Source of the DNA: Armatimonadota bacterium | GTDB taxonomy: Bacteria; Armatimonadota; Armatimonadia; Armatimonadales; Armatimonadaceae | Length of the DNA stretch: 5,831 nucleotides | Assembly (NCBI GenBank): GCA_014381035.1 | Contig: JACMIS010000289.1 | Location: 1 to 5,831 of the forward strand | Reading direction: 5' to 3' | Shown: positions 5,750-5,831 of the stretch, one piece after another | How positions within the stretch are numbered: position 1 is the stretch's first letter | Layout: the number at the start of each line of letters is the position of its first letter | The notes under the pieces: generated by a model | Told to the model about the DNA's origin: nothing | Databases searched by the model: none | The model's input: the letters and a program-made list of their open reading frames with translations, nothing else | Translations under genes and position numbers: made by a program

Positions 5750-5831
5750 CTAGAACAGCACGTATCCGCGCCGCGCCCCGACGGTCACCGCCTCCGTGCG
5801 GCTGGTCGCGTTCAGTTTGCCCAGGATCTGC
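5750..5831 (-). CDS. LuxR/NarL-type transcriptional regulator, C-terminal end only
   Basis: Partial gene cut by the window edge. The first complete codon starts at 5830 and 26 residues can be read before the TAG at 5750. The residues ILGKLNATSRTEAVTVGARR followed by GYVLF match the last helix of a LuxR-type (GerE) helix-turn-helix, where the family pattern is IxxKLxxxSRTEAVxxAxRxG. Such domains usually end response regulators of the NarL/FixJ class, with an N-terminal receiver domain, but that part lies outside the window. Whether it is a two-component regulator or another LuxR-family protein cannot be told. The nearest histidine kinase in the window is 4 kb away, and nothing shows that the two are partners. 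Confidence 0.85.
   Translation of the reverse strand, partial: QILGKLNATSRTEAVTVGARRGYVLF

Noticed and set aside
22..5831. A linked defence or biosynthetic system built from the Uma2, DUF6946-like and kinase genes
   Set aside because: Most of the genes have their own start signals, there is no shared operon or overlapping coding pair, and I know of no system combining these families. The window reads as independent housekeeping or accessory genes.

Overview
This window carries five complete protein genes, a probable 38-residue small gene and the tail of one more gene. All are on the minus strand, so transcription runs from high to low coordinates. The sequence is moderately GC-rich and has no mobile elements, RNA genes or CRISPR arrays that I can see. 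The mix is an exosortase-type (PEP-CTERM) surface protein, a stand-alone Uma2-family nuclease-like protein, a secreted repeat protein of a type common in Armatimonadota, Planctomycetes and Verrucomicrobia, and a soluble GAF-GAF HisKA_2 kinase. It suggests a free-living bacterium of one of those phyla. Armatimonadota is my best guess, from general impression rather than any marker gene.

Layout in the direction of transcription. (1) 5831-5750: last 26 residues of a LuxR/NarL-type helix-turn-helix regulator. (2) 5714-5067: Uma2-family protein. (3) 5066-4859: gap with the ribosome binding site of the next gene and no identified gene. (4) 4858-4175: secreted PEP-CTERM protein, followed by a hairpin that may terminate it (4151-4123). 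(5) 4018-3350: uncharacterised cytoplasmic protein resembling what I recall of DUF6946. (6) 3316-1913: secreted protein with seven degenerate repeats, possibly a seven-bladed beta-propeller. (7) 1899-1783: small ORF with a strong Shine-Dalgarno sequence. (8) 1764-22: cytosolic sensor histidine kinase.

The genes do not form an obvious pathway or defence system; this looks like an ordinary chromosomal stretch of mostly independent transcription units. The most interesting pattern is in the starts. Three genes (kinase, repeat protein, Uma2) have no Shine-Dalgarno. Each instead carries the 10-mer GCGGTA[CT]A[AC]T exactly 6 nt before the ATG, which places the expected transcription start on or next to the start codon. 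These three genes therefore look leaderless. The PEP-CTERM gene, the DUF6946-like gene and the small ORF have normal Shine-Dalgarno sequences, so two initiation modes appear to alternate along the same strand.
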